Source of the DNA: Methanobacterium spitsbergense
Lineage (GTDB): Archaea; Methanobacteriota; Methanobacteria; Methanobacteriales; Methanobacteriaceae
Direction of reading: 5' to 3'
NCBI RefSeq assembly: GCF_019931065.1
Contig: NZ_JAIOUQ010000004.1
Coordinates: forward strand, 1-64,000
DNA length: 64,000 nucleotides
Position 1 is the first letter of the stretch. Each line of letters starts with the position of its first letter. Both the position numbers and the translations under genes were made by a program. The notes below the pieces were generated by a model, which saw only the letters and a list, made by a program, of their open reading frames with translations, was not told where the DNA came from and ran no database searches. Below, in pieces: positions 37,386-46,944 of this stretch.

Positions 37386-38777
37386 ATTTTAGATTTGACA
37401 CCATCAATTTTATTTGGTAAAATTACAAAATTTGCATTGAATATTGTTGGTATGACTGGAACTGCACTTCCAGGTAAAGTTGCAATGATGATCAATCCTG
37501 ATCTACTGCTTATTTTAAATTCAAGATGTAAAAGGAAAGTAATTATAACGGGTACCAATGGTAAAACAACAACCAACAATCTTATAAATCATATATTAAA
37601 CTCTGAGTACGAAGACATTCTTTCAAATCTAATGGGTGCCAATATGCCCCAGGGTGTTGCAAGTGCATTTTTAAACAACACAAAAAAAGTATATGATTGG
37701 GGTATATTTGAGGTTGATGAAGGATCGTTTCCCGATGTTGTAAAATATATAGAACCCGACTACGTTGTTATAACCAATTTCTTCAGGGATCAACTCGATA
37801 GATTCGGTGAAATAGAGAACACGTCAAATATTGTTTATGAGGCAATTAAACCGTTAAATACAACTTTAATTTTAAATGCTGACGATCCAATGGTTTCTAA
37901 TTTTAAAGATCTTGGAAAAAAGAATGTATATTACGGTGTTGAACAAACAAAATTCAGCTCAAAAACACAGCGGGTTGTTGAATCACGTTTCTGTCCAATC
38001 TGTTCAAATAATCTCGAATATGAATACTTCAACTATGGACAGTTAGGTAGATATAAATGCAATAGCTGTGACTTTAAAAATCCTGATTACAACTACAGGG
38101 TATCTGAAATTGAGTACCATGATGATTCATACCATTTCAAGGTTGATAATTCCAAAGGTCAGACCAATGATGTTATCTTTAGATATGATGGAATTTATAA
38201 CGCCTATAACTGCTGTGCCGCCATTGCATTTTCAATTGAAGCCGGTTTGGACATGGAGCAAGTAGTAGAAAGAATTGATAACTTTGATTACAAACTTGGT
38301 AGAATGGAAAACTTTGAGTTCCAAGATAAAATTGTTAAAATTGTACTGGTAAAAAATCCCATAGGACTTTCAGAAGTAATTAAAAGTATATCCAACGACA
38401 AGAGAAAAAAATCTCTTTTATTCATTCTTAATGATAATCCTGCTGATGGAACAGATGTTTCATGGATATGGGATGCAAATGTTGAAGCTATTAATGATAT
38501 TGATAATCTGACATCAATACACTGCTCAGGAACAAGGGCAAACGACATTGCTCTCAGAATCAAGTATTCTGAAAGCAGCAAAAATAATATGGAGATTAAC
38601 GATAACATGGAAGAATCAATTGAAAATGTGCTCAGAGAAGATGTTGAAATTATTTATATACTTCCCACTTACACAGCAGTTTTCCTGACCCGTGACTATA
38701 TTATGGGACATCTAAACCATACAAATGCCCGTATCCCAAGGATCAAAGAGTTGATCAAATCAAAGATAGGTACCTAA
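37386..38777 (+). CDS. murT: MurT-like Mur ligase family protein with zinc ribbon
   Basis: MurT with GatD amidates glutamate in bacterial lipid II. The ATP-binding loop is ITGTNGKTTTNNL, followed by LMGANMPQGVASAF and FEVDEGSFPDVVKYIEPDYV. A zinc ribbon (CPIC, then CNSC about 20 residues on, near 205-228) is inserted as in MurT. The C-terminal part, including ILNDNPADGTDVSWIWD, is the MurT-specific domain. The start is odd: TTG 37395 is 15 bases from the ggggaggg box, while ATT 37386 is 6 bases from it and would give an N-terminus MLDLTPSILFG. A TATA box lies at 37291-37300. gatD follows 13 bases later. Confidence 0.88.
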   Translation: MLDLTPSILFGKITKFALNIVGMTGTALPGKVAMMINPDLLLILNSRCKRKVIITGTNGKTTTNNLINHILNSEYEDILSNLMGANMPQGVASAFLNNTKKVYDWGIFEVDEGSFPDVVKYIEPDYVVITNFFRDQLDRFGEIENTSNIVYEAIKPLNTTLILNADDPMVSNFKDLGKKNVYYGVEQTKFSSKTQRVVESRFCPICSNNLEYEYFNYGQLGRYKCNSCDFKNPDYNYRVSEIEYHDDSYHFKVDNSKGQTNDVIFRYDGIYNAYNCCAAIAFSIEAGLDMEQVVERIDNFDYKLGRMENFEFQDKIVKIVLVKNPIGLSEVIKSISNDKRKKSLLFILNDNPADGTDVSWIWDANVEAINDIDNLTSIHCSGTRANDIALRIKYSESSKNNMEINDNMEESIENVLREDVEIIYILPTYTAVFLTRDYIMGHLNHTNARIPRIKELIKSKIGT

Positions 38778-38790
38778 AGGAGGAGATATA

Positions 38791-39522
38791 ATGGAATTAA
38801 ATATATTTCATATGTATCCCGACCTTTTAAATCTGTATGGGGATATAGGGAATGTAACATGCCTTAAAAAGAGGTGTGAATGGAGGGGAATAAAGATTAA
38901 CATCGTTGATTTTTCACTTGGAAACGAGGCAGATATCAATGGTGCAGACATATTATTCATGGGCGGTGGCTCAGATAGGGGGCAGAACATTGTTTACTCT
39001 CACTTTTTAAAGTATAAAAATGATGTAAGCAATGCAATTGAGGATGGCTCTGTTTTTCTTGCAATATGCGGGGGATACCAGCTTTTAGGTGAAAGTTACA
39101 TAGATGCCAATGGTATGAAAATTCCAGGGCTGGGAGTATTCGACTACACAACTGAAAGTGAAGTGGAAAGACTTATTGGAAATATTATAATTAAGAATAA
39201 ACTTGGATTAAATCCCCAAACCATTGTGGGCTTTGAAAACCATGGTGGCAGAACATATCATGATTACAATGCACTTGGATCTGTTGTTGTTGGTAACGGT
39301 AACAATGGTAAAGATGAACTAGAGGGAATGATATATAAAAACTGCATAGGAACCTACCTTCACGGCCCTTTACTTCCAAAAAATCCCCATTTAGCTGATC
39401 ATATCATATTAACAGCTTTAAAACGTAAATATGATATCAAAATTCTTGATGTTATAAACGATGACTTGGAATATGCTGCTCATGAAAAGGTTCTTGAACT
39501 GTATAGCAATGGGAAGGTTTAG
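38791..39522 (+). CDS. gatD: GatD-like (CobB/CobQ-type) glutamine amidotransferase
   Basis: GatD hydrolyses glutamine and hands ammonia to MurT. The 243-residue class I-like domain has NIFHMYPDLLNLYGDIGN at the start, ILFMGGGSDRGQ, the nucleophile Cys in FLAICGGYQLLG near residue 95, and the catalytic His in GTYLHGPLLPKNP. The aaggagg box is 7 bases from the ATG. It forms an operon with MurT. In a pseudomurein organism the pair may amidate a glutamate of the wall precursor, or act on another cofactor; the substrate is inferred. Confidence 0.9.
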   Translation: MELNIFHMYPDLLNLYGDIGNVTCLKKRCEWRGIKINIVDFSLGNEADINGADILFMGGGSDRGQNIVYSHFLKYKNDVSNAIEDGSVFLAICGGYQLLGESYIDANGMKIPGLGVFDYTTESEVERLIGNIIIKNKLGLNPQTIVGFENHGGRTYHDYNALGSVVVGNGNNGKDELEGMIYKNCIGTYLHGPLLPKNPHLADHIILTALKRKYDIKILDVINDDLEYAAHEKVLELYSNGKV

Positions 39523-39551
39523 GAATATTCTAGAAGTTTTTTTTTAATAAT

Positions 39552-39611
39552 TTTCAATAATATTTATATTCATTTCATTTCAATAATATTTATATTCATT
39601 TCATTTCAATA
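39552..39611. repeat. Tandem 26-bp repeat, 2.3 copies
   Basis: The unit runs 39552-39577 and is repeated exactly at 39578-39603, with the start of a third copy. Each contains an AT-rich TATA-like core (AATATTTATATT). It lies in the pyrG upstream region, about 150 bases before the gene, after the gatD end and its T-run. Confidence 0.75.
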
Positions 39612-39765
39612 TAGGATCATAATTAGAATTTAAATAATAAAGATATAAATTAAATTTATTTAGTTTGATATAATCAAGAACAAATATTAATATAAATTAA
39701 TATTTGGATATTATCAAACATTACAATATTATTAATGATTAAAAGTTTTTTGAGGAGTTGGTAAT

Positions 39766-41361
39766 CTGTCAAAGTATATAGTGGTTACTGGTGGTGTTGT
39801 TAGTTCAATAGGAAAGGGAATTACAGCCGCTTCTATAGGTAGAATTTTACGGTCATATGGTGTCGATGTAACAGCCATCAAAATTGATCCATATTTAAAC
39901 TGGGATTCAGGAACACTGAACCCATATCAGCATGGAGAGGTTTTTGTAACAGAAGATGGTATGGAAACAGACCTTGATCTAGGACATTATGAACGATTTT
40001 TGAATGTAAACCTATCAGGAGAATGCAACATTACAACGGGAAAGGTTTATTCATCTGTTATAAATAAGGAAAGGAAAGGGAACTACCTTGGAGCATGTGT
40101 CCAAATTATTCCCCATATCACAGATGAAATAAAAGCCATGATAAGAAAAACAGCTGATAAAACCCAGGCAGAAGTTGTTCTTGTTGAAGTGGGCGGTACT
40201 GTTGGAGATATAGAAAGCCAACCATTTTTAGAGGCACTAAGACAACTCCGTAACGAAGAGGGCCATGACAATGTGATGTTTGTACACGTTACATACGTAC
40301 CTTATCTCAGGGCTGCAGGGGAATTTAAAACTAAACCAACACAACACAGTACCAAAGAATTAAGGGGTACAGGTATCACTCCAGATATGATAATTTGTAG
40401 ATCTGAACTACCTATAGACAACCATCTAAAGGAGAAAATTGCACATTTCTGTGATGTTGATAAAAATGCGGTTATAAATGCTCCAGATGTTCATTCAATC
40501 TACGAAATCCCATTAATACTCAACAGCGAAAATGTTGGTGAGTATATTATAGACAGGATAAAAATAGAGGCAAGAAAACCTGATCTATATGAATGGAGCA
40601 GGATTGTTGAATCCCTTAAAATTGATGAATCAAGGATAACTGTTGGAATTATAGGAAAGTATGTTGAACTTGAAGATGCTTATATAAGTATAAGGGAATC
40701 ATTGAAACATGCTGCAGCTGAATTGGGTGTTAAAGTAGATATAGAATGGATAAGGGCAGAAGACAGTGTTAACAGGGAAAAACTGGATCAATTTGATGCA
40801 TTACTTATACCTGGGGGTTTTGGTGAAAGGGGTATCTCAGGAAAACTAGATGCTGTTAGGTATTCAATTGAAAAAGAGATACCTATATTTGGGATATGCC
40901 TTGGAATGCAATGTATGGTGGTAGAATTTGCAAGAATGCATGGTTTTGAAGGTGCAAACAGTACAGAATTTGATGAAAATGCCAAACATCCTGTTATTGA
41001 CATAATGCTTGAGCAAAAAAAGATAAAAAATATGGGTGGTACAATGAGGCTGGGTTCCTATCCCTGTAAAGTTGAAGGGGGAACAATTGCCCATGATGCA
41101 TATAAAGAAGATGTTGTTAGCGAACGTCACAGGCACAGGTTCGAATTCAACAATGATTATCGTGATATATTAGTTGAAAAGGGTTTAACAATTTCCGGTA
41201 CGTCTCCAGATAATTTCCTGGTTGAAATAGTAGAAATAAAGGATCATCCCTGGTTTTTAGGTTGTCAGTTCCATCCTGAATTTAAGTCAAGACCTAATAA
41301 GGCACATCCAATTTTTAAATCATTTATGAAAGCTGCAATTGATAAGAAGAGGAGTAATTAA
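39766..41361 (+). CDS. pyrG: CTP synthase
   Basis: PyrG aminates UTP to CTP. The synthetase domain opens [20 protein letters not shown] and has ATP/Mg residues in [20 protein letters not shown]. The class I glutaminase domain (from about 285) has the nucleophile in [15 protein letters not shown] and the C-terminal His/Glu in [12 protein letters not shown]. The N-terminal [10 protein letters not shown] is highly conserved in the family, and here the Met position is CTG (39766), with gaggag about 9 bases upstream. The first standard codon, GTG 39781, would delete a strand next to the nucleotide site. I therefore place the start at CTG. Confidence 0.93.
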   Translation: MSKYIVVTGGVVSSIGKGITAASIGRILRSYGVDVTAIKIDPYLNWDSGTLNPYQHGEVFVTEDGMETDLDLGHYERFLNVNLSGECNITTGKVYSSVINKERKGNYLGACVQIIPHITDEIKAMIRKTADKTQAEVVLVEVGGTVGDIESQPFLEALRQLRNEEGHDNVMFVHVTYVPYLRAAGEFKTKPTQHSTKELRGTGITPDMIICRSELPIDNHLKEKIAHFCDVDKNAVINAPDVHSIYEIPLILNSENVGEYIIDRIKIEARKPDLYEWSRIVESLKIDESRITVGIIGKYVELEDAYISIRESLKHAAAELGVKVDIEWIRAEDSVNREKLDQFDALLIPGGFGERGISGKLDAVRYSIEKEIPIFGICLGMQCMVVEFARMHGFEGANSTEFDENAKHPVIDIMLEQKKIKNMGGTMRLGSYPCKVEGGTIAHDAYKEDVVSERHRHRFEFNNDYRDILVEKGLTISGTSPDNFLVEIVEIKDHPWFLGCQFHPEFKSRPNKAHPIFKSFMKAAIDKKRSN

Positions 41362-41552
41362 AATCAGAAGTAATTCAATATTATTCCAAAATTCAGTATA
41401 TTAATATATATAATCTTACTTTAGTTAGGATTAGATTTCATTAGTTATCCATTCTTGTAAGGAGAATAATTCAATAGATCTTTGATTGGATGAATTAAAT
41501 AATAATTGTAAATAACTTATAATAATATTTAATAAATTTAGGGACGATTATC

Positions 41553-42728
41553 ATGTTAGTTACCATACCATTTATCAGTATAATTATAGCTCTTGTTGCG
41601 TGTATCTACGCAAGTTACACAGATTTTAAGGATGGAATCATACAAAACAAACTCACATTCCCATTAATAGCCATTGGAATCATTTTAAATGGTATCTATG
41701 TTTTTACTACCGCCAATATATTGCTGTTTATTGAATGTGTGATAGTTACAGGAATAATATTTATTTTGGGATATGTTTTCTGGAAGATGGGAGCCTGGGC
41801 AGGAGGGGATGTTAAACTGTTTACAGGTCTTGCAGCTTTAATCCCATTTTATGCCATACCATTTTATTCATCTTTGGTAAGTTACCAGATACTGGGTCTG
41901 CAGTTTCCATTGGTTGGAACCTATCCTTTCCCATTCACACTCATAGTCAACAGTATACTTGCAATTCTACCGTTCCTTCTAATATATGTGATTTACATAG
42001 CAGTTAAAACTAAACCCTACCTAATTGGAGAACTATTATCACCAATAAAAGAATATAAAAAGAATATAGTACTCACAATGGTTGTAATATCTGCTGTTAC
42101 AATTACGTTCACTCTGACTAAACAGTTAGATATTCAGATTATTCTGGTATCATTAATTTTAATATCTTTACTTTCATTAATTATATCCAAAATCCCAAAC
42201 ACTATTAAAGCAGTTTTAATATCCATTGTAACTGTTTATGCACTAATAACCAATTTATATGTCACATCAACTGGAATTGTAATTATTTTCATTTCCATAA
42301 TTCTAATTGAGATAATCAAAAAATTACTAACCTCTGTAAGTAAGGAAGCTCTTCAGGATGATTACAACATTGAAGATCTGAAAGAGGGAATGATATCTAC
42401 ATACAATATCTACGAAAAGGATAATGAGATTGTTATTGGGGATAAAAGTTTTACAACGCGAATTAAGGATGCATTAAATACTGGTGATCTTTCGCTTATT
42501 AATCCACCACGTGGAAAGTTGATTATAAGCTCAATGGCAGCTGGTCTTACACAAGAAGATATTAATCTCTTGAAAGAACTGAATATCAAAAATAAAATTT
42601 CTAATACTCTTAAAATTAAGAAAGGAGTACCATTTGCCCCATCAATATTAATAGGACTTTTAATATCACTTTTCTTTGGAGATCTTGCATTTATTCTTGG
42701 AAAAATTTTAGCAGCAATAATATACTGA
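41553..42728 (+). CDS. Prepilin/preflagellin peptidase-like membrane protease (A24 family), long form
   Basis: The two catalytic aspartates of the A24 family are visible: the first in YASYTDFKDGIIQNK near residue 24 and the second in AWAGGDVKLFTG near 88. Such enzymes cut class III signal peptides of archaeal pilins. The 391-residue protein has about ten membrane helices and a soluble loop near residues 265-345. It is larger than EppA or FlaK (about 230). The pilin-like gene 42830 follows directly, so that protein is the likely substrate. No ribosome binding site is obvious before ATG 41553. Confidence 0.85.
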   Translation: MLVTIPFISIIIALVACIYASYTDFKDGIIQNKLTFPLIAIGIILNGIYVFTTANILLFIECVIVTGIIFILGYVFWKMGAWAGGDVKLFTGLAALIPFYAIPFYSSLVSYQILGLQFPLVGTYPFPFTLIVNSILAILPFLLIYVIYIAVKTKPYLIGELLSPIKEYKKNIVLTMVVISAVTITFTLTKQLDIQIILVSLILISLLSLIISKIPNTIKAVLISIVTVYALITNLYVTSTGIVIIFISIILIEIIKKLLTSVSKEALQDDYNIEDLKEGMISTYNIYEKDNEIVIGDKSFTTRIKDALNTGDLSLINPPRGKLIISSMAAGLTQEDINLLKELNIKNKISNTLKIKKGVPFAPSILIGLLISLFFGDLAFILGKILAAIIY

Positions 42729-42829
42729 ATAAAAAATAATGGTTTATCATTATAAATATGTGTAAAAACATAAATTTTTTATATAAATGTATATATGCAA
42801 TAGATCAATAAATTATAATTGTGAGTAAA

Positions 42830-43261
42830 ATGGATGTAAAAGGACAAGTATCAGCAGAATATTTACTTTTAGCATTGGTATTCCTAATTATAATTGGTTC
42901 AGTAACAGTGCCATTGGTTGGTAAGTCTATTGATAGTAGTAATGATATTTCTGATACATCAAATGTAGATGCTGCAATTAATACTATAACTAATGCAATA
43001 GGAGTTGTTTATGCCAATGGTCCGGGTGCTAAAAGAACACTCAACGTATACTTCCCCACAGACGGACAACTTACCTATAATAATAAAAACCTTCAAATGC
43101 CTGTTACTTTATCTAATGGAACAAGTAAAACAATATCTTCAAGTGTACCATATGATGTAACATTAAGTACTAACACAATTAGTAGAGGTAACTACAATGT
43201 TACAATTACATGGCCAACGAGTCAATCATCAATAAATGTTGCTTTAACTTCTACAACTTAA
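42830..43261 (+). CDS. Class III signal peptide pilin-like protein
   Basis: From ATG 42830 the protein starts MDVKGQVSAEYLLLALVFLI, a class III signal with cleavage expected between Gly and Gln and the conserved QxSxE pattern. A hydrophobic helix follows and then about 110 exported Thr/Ser/Asn-rich residues, typical of archaeal type IV pilin subunits. A GTG nine bases upstream is an alternative start. A strong TATA box (TTTATATAAA) lies at 42778. It sits between the peptidase and the membrane protein gene at 43334. Confidence 0.85.
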   Translation: MDVKGQVSAEYLLLALVFLIIIGSVTVPLVGKSIDSSNDISDTSNVDAAINTITNAIGVVYANGPGAKRTLNVYFPTDGQLTYNNKNLQMPVTLSNGTSKTISSSVPYDVTLSTNTISRGNYNVTITWPTSQSSINVALTSTT

Positions 43262-43333
43262 TTTATAAGTTTTAGTAATAAAAAACTATTTAATTATTTT
43301 ATAATAACGTTTTTACCTTTAAGGGGAATCCTA

Positions 43334-44260
43334 ATGAGTTTATTTAACAAACTTGGATATTATATAATCAAATTATTTTCTATAACTGGAATGCTAATTT
43401 TATCAATACCCAAAATACCTGAAAAACTTCGAAATATCAACTCTAAAGATATTAGGGAGAAAATGGATACAGAAAATCTTAAGGACAATATATCACGTCT
43501 AAGGGATGATGTAGGTTTTGAAGAAAAACTATCACAAATAAGAGATGATGAAAGGATATTCCGTATAACAGGTTCAGAAAAAAGATCTAAATCCTCAAAA
43601 AAATCAGAACCATACGAAGAGAAATCTGAAAAATCTGATTCAAGTGTTGTTATGATAGGCGGTGCATTTACATCTGCGCAAAAGGAAAGAACCGTTCTAA
43701 CCCTTCAGATATTATCTGCAGCATTTGTTGTTGTGTCTATTTTAAGTATTTTCCATTTTATATCAACAATCATATACATACCTCTAGGGGTAGTTATTGT
43801 TGGTTACATATTGTACCTACTTTATAATAAGATTAAATTAATGTACAAAAACGATTTTAATGCTTATCGTGATTTCTTTTTAATGTATGTTGCAGTTGGA
43901 ATAATCCTTGCACTCGTGAACACCAATTCAAATTTTGTAATGGCATATTCGTTCCAATTATTACCATCACTCACCATACTTATTTTTGCAGTGGTAGCTG
44001 TTTTAGCAGTATTTCTCATATTCAGAATTCGTTATTACAGAAATTTCACATATGGAACTGTTATAGAAGCTGGTAAGAAAACTGCATATGTAAAGGTTGA
44101 ATATGATATAAGATCCAATGTTAAACCTGATATCTATATTGTAGAAAATAATGTAGGTGTTGTTGAAGGAGATTATGTAAAACTTCAATTGGAACAAAAA
44201 TTAATGAGTATGAGTGGTAACAAACCAATTAGCATAATTGAAACTGTAAATATTCTTTAG
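43334..44260 (+). CDS. DUF2101-like membrane protein
   Basis: The 308-residue protein starts with a hydrophobic segment (about 8-25). It continues with a long charged region (30-105; SKSSKKSEPYEEKSEKSD) and then four membrane helices between about 125 and 235. A C-terminal soluble domain contains YGTVIEAGKKTAYVKVEYDI. This resembles archaeal DUF2101 membrane proteins, whose function is unknown. It follows the pilin-like gene by 72 bases on the same strand, so I infer a role in pilus assembly or anchoring. The ribosome binding site is aagggga. Confidence 0.68.
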   Translation: MSLFNKLGYYIIKLFSITGMLILSIPKIPEKLRNINSKDIREKMDTENLKDNISRLRDDVGFEEKLSQIRDDERIFRITGSEKRSKSSKKSEPYEEKSEKSDSSVVMIGGAFTSAQKERTVLTLQILSAAFVVVSILSIFHFISTIIYIPLGVVIVGYILYLLYNKIKLMYKNDFNAYRDFFLMYVAVGIILALVNTNSNFVMAYSFQLLPSLTILIFAVVAVLAVFLIFRIRYYRNFTYGTVIEAGKKTAYVKVEYDIRSNVKPDIYIVENNVGVVEGDYVKLQLEQKLMSMSGNKPISIIETVNIL

Positions 44261-44401
44261 GTAAAAATTGAGTTACATCCAACCAAAAACCTAATAAAAT
44301 TATCCATCTATAATTTTATTTTTATATTTTAAATGTTTTTTAAAATAGAATTAATATATACATTTTTATGGGGATTACTACTCTGAAAATGAATATATAC
44401 C

Positions 44402-45178
44402 ATGAAACCAAAACAATCTAAATGTATGATACACAAGGATCATCCGAGATACGAATCATTGAAATTAAGGGCCATGGTTGTTGACGCCTATAAAAGGGGG
44501 ATACTTGCTGACTCTGGAATGATAGCCCATGGGCGGGGAGAAGCATTTGATTATCTCTTAGGTGAAAAAACATCCAATAATGCTAAAAAAGCTGTGAAAG
44601 CTGCTGCTGCTGCACTTATTCTGGCTGAAAACCCTGTTATTAGTGTTAATGGTAACACTACTGCCTTGGTTCCTAGAGAGATTGTGAAGCTTGCAAAGGA
44701 AATACAGTGCAAGATTGAGATCAACCTATTTTACAGAACACCAGAAAGAATATCAGCCATAGAGAAGGTTTTTAAGGATGTATGTGCTGAAAATGTTTTA
44801 GGCAATGATCACGAAGAAAAGGAATCGATTAAGGGTCTTGAAGGCCCTAGATCAAGTTCTAGTAAGGAGGGAATTTACATTGCAGATGTTGTGCTTGTAC
44901 CACTTGAGGATGGTGATAGGGCAGAAGAACTTGTGAAACTTGGAAAACTCCTAATTACAATCGACCTTAATCCACTTTCAAGGACTGCTAAAACTGCAAG
45001 TATAACAATTGTAGACAATATAGTGAGAGCAATACCTAATTTAATAGAAGCAATTCAGGAACTCAAAGGTGCTGATCCATCAACCCTACATCAGATAATA
45101 GAAAGCTTCAACAACAACGAAAATATACAGGAATCTCTAATAAAAATTTCAAAAAAGTACACCGGTGTAGAACAATGA
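44402..45178 (+). CDS. 4-phosphopantoate--beta-alanine ligase (phosphopantothenate synthetase)
   Basis: This archaeal enzyme joins 4-phosphopantoate and beta-alanine with ATP in coenzyme A synthesis, replacing bacterial PanC. Recognisable segments are HPRYESLKLRAMVVDAYKRG, GMIAHGRGEAFDYLLGE, NPVISVNGNTTALVPREIV and LNPLSRTAKTASITIVDNI. The length of 258 residues is normal. ATG 44402 or ATG 44426 (MIHKDHPRYE) could be the start; neither has a ribosome binding site, and a TATA box near 44352 leaves a short leader. The stop overlaps the next gene as ATGA. Confidence 0.9.
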   Translation: MKPKQSKCMIHKDHPRYESLKLRAMVVDAYKRGILADSGMIAHGRGEAFDYLLGEKTSNNAKKAVKAAAAALILAENPVISVNGNTTALVPREIVKLAKEIQCKIEINLFYRTPERISAIEKVFKDVCAENVLGNDHEEKESIKGLEGPRSSSSKEGIYIADVVLVPLEDGDRAEELVKLGKLLITIDLNPLSRTAKTASITIVDNIVRAIPNLIEAIQELKGADPSTLHQIIESFNNNENIQESLIKISKKYTGVEQ

Positions 45179-45786
45179 AGGTTATTGGAGTAACAGGACT
45201 TCCAGGATCTGGAAAAGGTGTTGTTTCACGTGTGGCCAATAAATTGGGTATACCCATTATTTGTATGGGTGATGTTATAAGAGATGAAGCCAAAAAAAGA
45301 GGCGAAAAAACTGGAGATGTCGCTGTTGAACTACGTAAAGAATATGGAGAATTTGTAGTTGCCGAACGTTGTGTTGAAACCATAAAAAAATATTTCAACA
45401 CCAAAGACAATTCACCCAAAAATAAAATCATGGTTAAATCCAATATATTCATGGTAGAGGGTATTAGAAGCCAGTACGAAGTTGAGATATTCAACAAAAA
45501 CTTCAAGAACTTCAAGGTTATAGCAGTACATTCAACTCCCAAAACCAGATTTAAACGTTTGAAAAGAAGAAAAAGACCGGATGATTCAAAAGAAAAATCT
45601 GAATTTTTGCTTAGAGATAAAAGGGAACTCAACTTTGGAATAGGTAATGTAATTGCAACAGCAGATTATATGATTATTAATGAAGGTCCAATAAAGAAAA
45701 TTAAAGGTATTGTAAGGAGTATACTTGAAAATGAAATGCAAAATGACAGCAAAGGCAAGGGTAAATCCAACAGAAGATCTGGATAA
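45175..45786 (+). CDS. P-loop nucleotide kinase-like protein (UPF0200 family)
   Basis: The 203-residue protein starts MKVIGVTGLPGSGKGVVSRV, a Walker A loop. It continues with MGDVIRDEAKKRG and a lid-like KTRFKRLKRRKRPDD, as in adenylate and dephospho-CoA kinases. Archaeal UPF0200 proteins have no firmly known substrate. Its translational coupling to a coenzyme A biosynthesis gene (ATGA overlap) makes a CoA-related phosphorylation worth considering. The C-terminus is a basic, Lys/Ser-rich tail that overlaps the following gene by about 56 bases. Confidence 0.82.
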   Translation: MKVIGVTGLPGSGKGVVSRVANKLGIPIICMGDVIRDEAKKRGEKTGDVAVELRKEYGEFVVAERCVETIKKYFNTKDNSPKNKIMVKSNIFMVEGIRSQYEVEIFNKNFKNFKVIAVHSTPKTRFKRLKRRKRPDDSKEKSEFLLRDKRELNFGIGNVIATADYMIINEGPIKKIKGIVRSILENEMQNDSKGKGKSNRRSG

Positions 45787-46105
45787 GGTTATAACAGCCA
45801 TCTCAAACATATTTAAATTTGATGAACTTGAAATTGGCGATGGTTATGTTGTTGTTACAGGAGAAAATGATTCTCTTATACCACTAAGAGATTCTCTGAA
45901 AGAAAGGAAAATACGGGACACTGCAGAAAGAATGTTTATAAAGGGAGCCGAAAAAGGCAAAATAACCTTTTCATTGAGTAAACAAGCAGCTTTTGTTTCA
46001 ATTCCCAACATAGTTGATAGGGAAATGTCAGCGCTAGGCGAAATAGATGTAACCATTGAAACAGACAATGAAACAGTTTTCATGGAGTGGATGACCCAAA
46101 AATAA
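45731..46105 (+). CDS. UPF0201 family protein
   Basis: The 124-residue protein has the alpha/beta fold of archaeal UPF0201: RVNPTEDLDKVITAISNIF, then DTAERMFIKGAEKGKITFSL and KQAAFVSIPNIVD. Structures are known for the family, but the function is not. The reading frame overlaps the 3' end of the UPF0200 gene. ATG 45731 is used here; TTG 45725 lies at better distance (5 bases) from an aaggag box and is a real alternative. Co-transcription with the two upstream genes is clear. Confidence 0.83.
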   Translation: MKCKMTAKARVNPTEDLDKVITAISNIFKFDELEIGDGYVVVTGENDSLIPLRDSLKERKIRDTAERMFIKGAEKGKITFSLSKQAAFVSIPNIVDREMSALGEIDVTIETDNETVFMEWMTQK

Positions 46106-46161
46106 AATATAATTTTAATACATTTAAATTTATTAATATATGTTAAATGAATATTAAGGTT

Positions 46162-46842
46162 TTACTTATCAACAAGTATTACCTTGGTAATTAAAAGGTA
46201 TCCATTATCTCTGTCCCATACATTAGATGATTCAAGAATTTTTATATGTTTTTTAAAAATTGGACAGTCTAGAACAAGTGTTTCAGCTTCTCCACCTTCA
46301 AATGCCATGTGCATACCATATTTTTTGTTTAAAACAATAACATCCTCTAAAAGGTTACTATCAACATTTCTCCCGAGCCAAGACTCATCAAGACCTTCTG
46401 CTGATACACTTGTCAGTATAACATCAAAACCTAATTCTATGATCTCTTCCATGTACTCCTTGGGATCTCTGTGCCAAAGAGGAGCATGTGATTCTAGTCC
46501 AATTTCATGGCATAAATTATCAATTCTTGATTTCTGATACTCTGATGCCAGTGCACCTGCAAATATTGCTTTAACACCTTTACCTTTCAATTCTATTAGA
46601 ACCCTTTTTAAATCATCAAGTTCCTTTTCTTTCTCACCAAGGGTTTTAGCAACAATAAGTGGAATTTCCATAGCTTCTGATGACAGTTCGGTTATATGTA
46701 TGCTTGCAACATGGAACATGTAAGACTCAGAGTTCTCAGAGATCATTGTAACAAGATATTTAATATTATATCCTTCTTCAATGGCTTTATAAACTGCCAT
46801 TGTACTATCTTTACCTCCTGAGAAAAGTACTGCTGCATCCAT
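46162..46842 (-). CDS. dph6: Diphthine--ammonia ligase family ATPase
   Basis: The N-terminus MDAAVLFSGGKDSTMAVYKA holds the PP-loop for ATP. SVSAEGLDESWLGR and the late EGGEAETLVLDCPIFKKHI are signatures of the Dph6/MJ0570 family, which amidates diphthine in translation factor 2. The 226-residue length matches the short archaeal form. It converges with the UPF0201 gene and has no operon partner. Confidence 0.9.
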   Translation of the reverse strand: MDAAVLFSGGKDSTMAVYKAIEEGYNIKYLVTMISENSESYMFHVASIHITELSSEAMEIPLIVAKTLGEKEKELDDLKRVLIELKGKGVKAIFAGALASEYQKSRIDNLCHEIGLESHAPLWHRDPKEYMEEIIELGFDVILTSVSAEGLDESWLGRNVDSNLLEDVIVLNKKYGMHMAFEGGEAETLVLDCPIFKKHIKILESSNVWDRDNGYLLITKVILVDK

Positions 46843-46944
46843 AATTATTTACACTCCTTCTTTTATTTTAAGATAAATTTTGGGTTAATTTGTAATTATT
46901 TTAATAAATTAATTCATGGGTTAATAAAAAAATAAAATAGTAAA

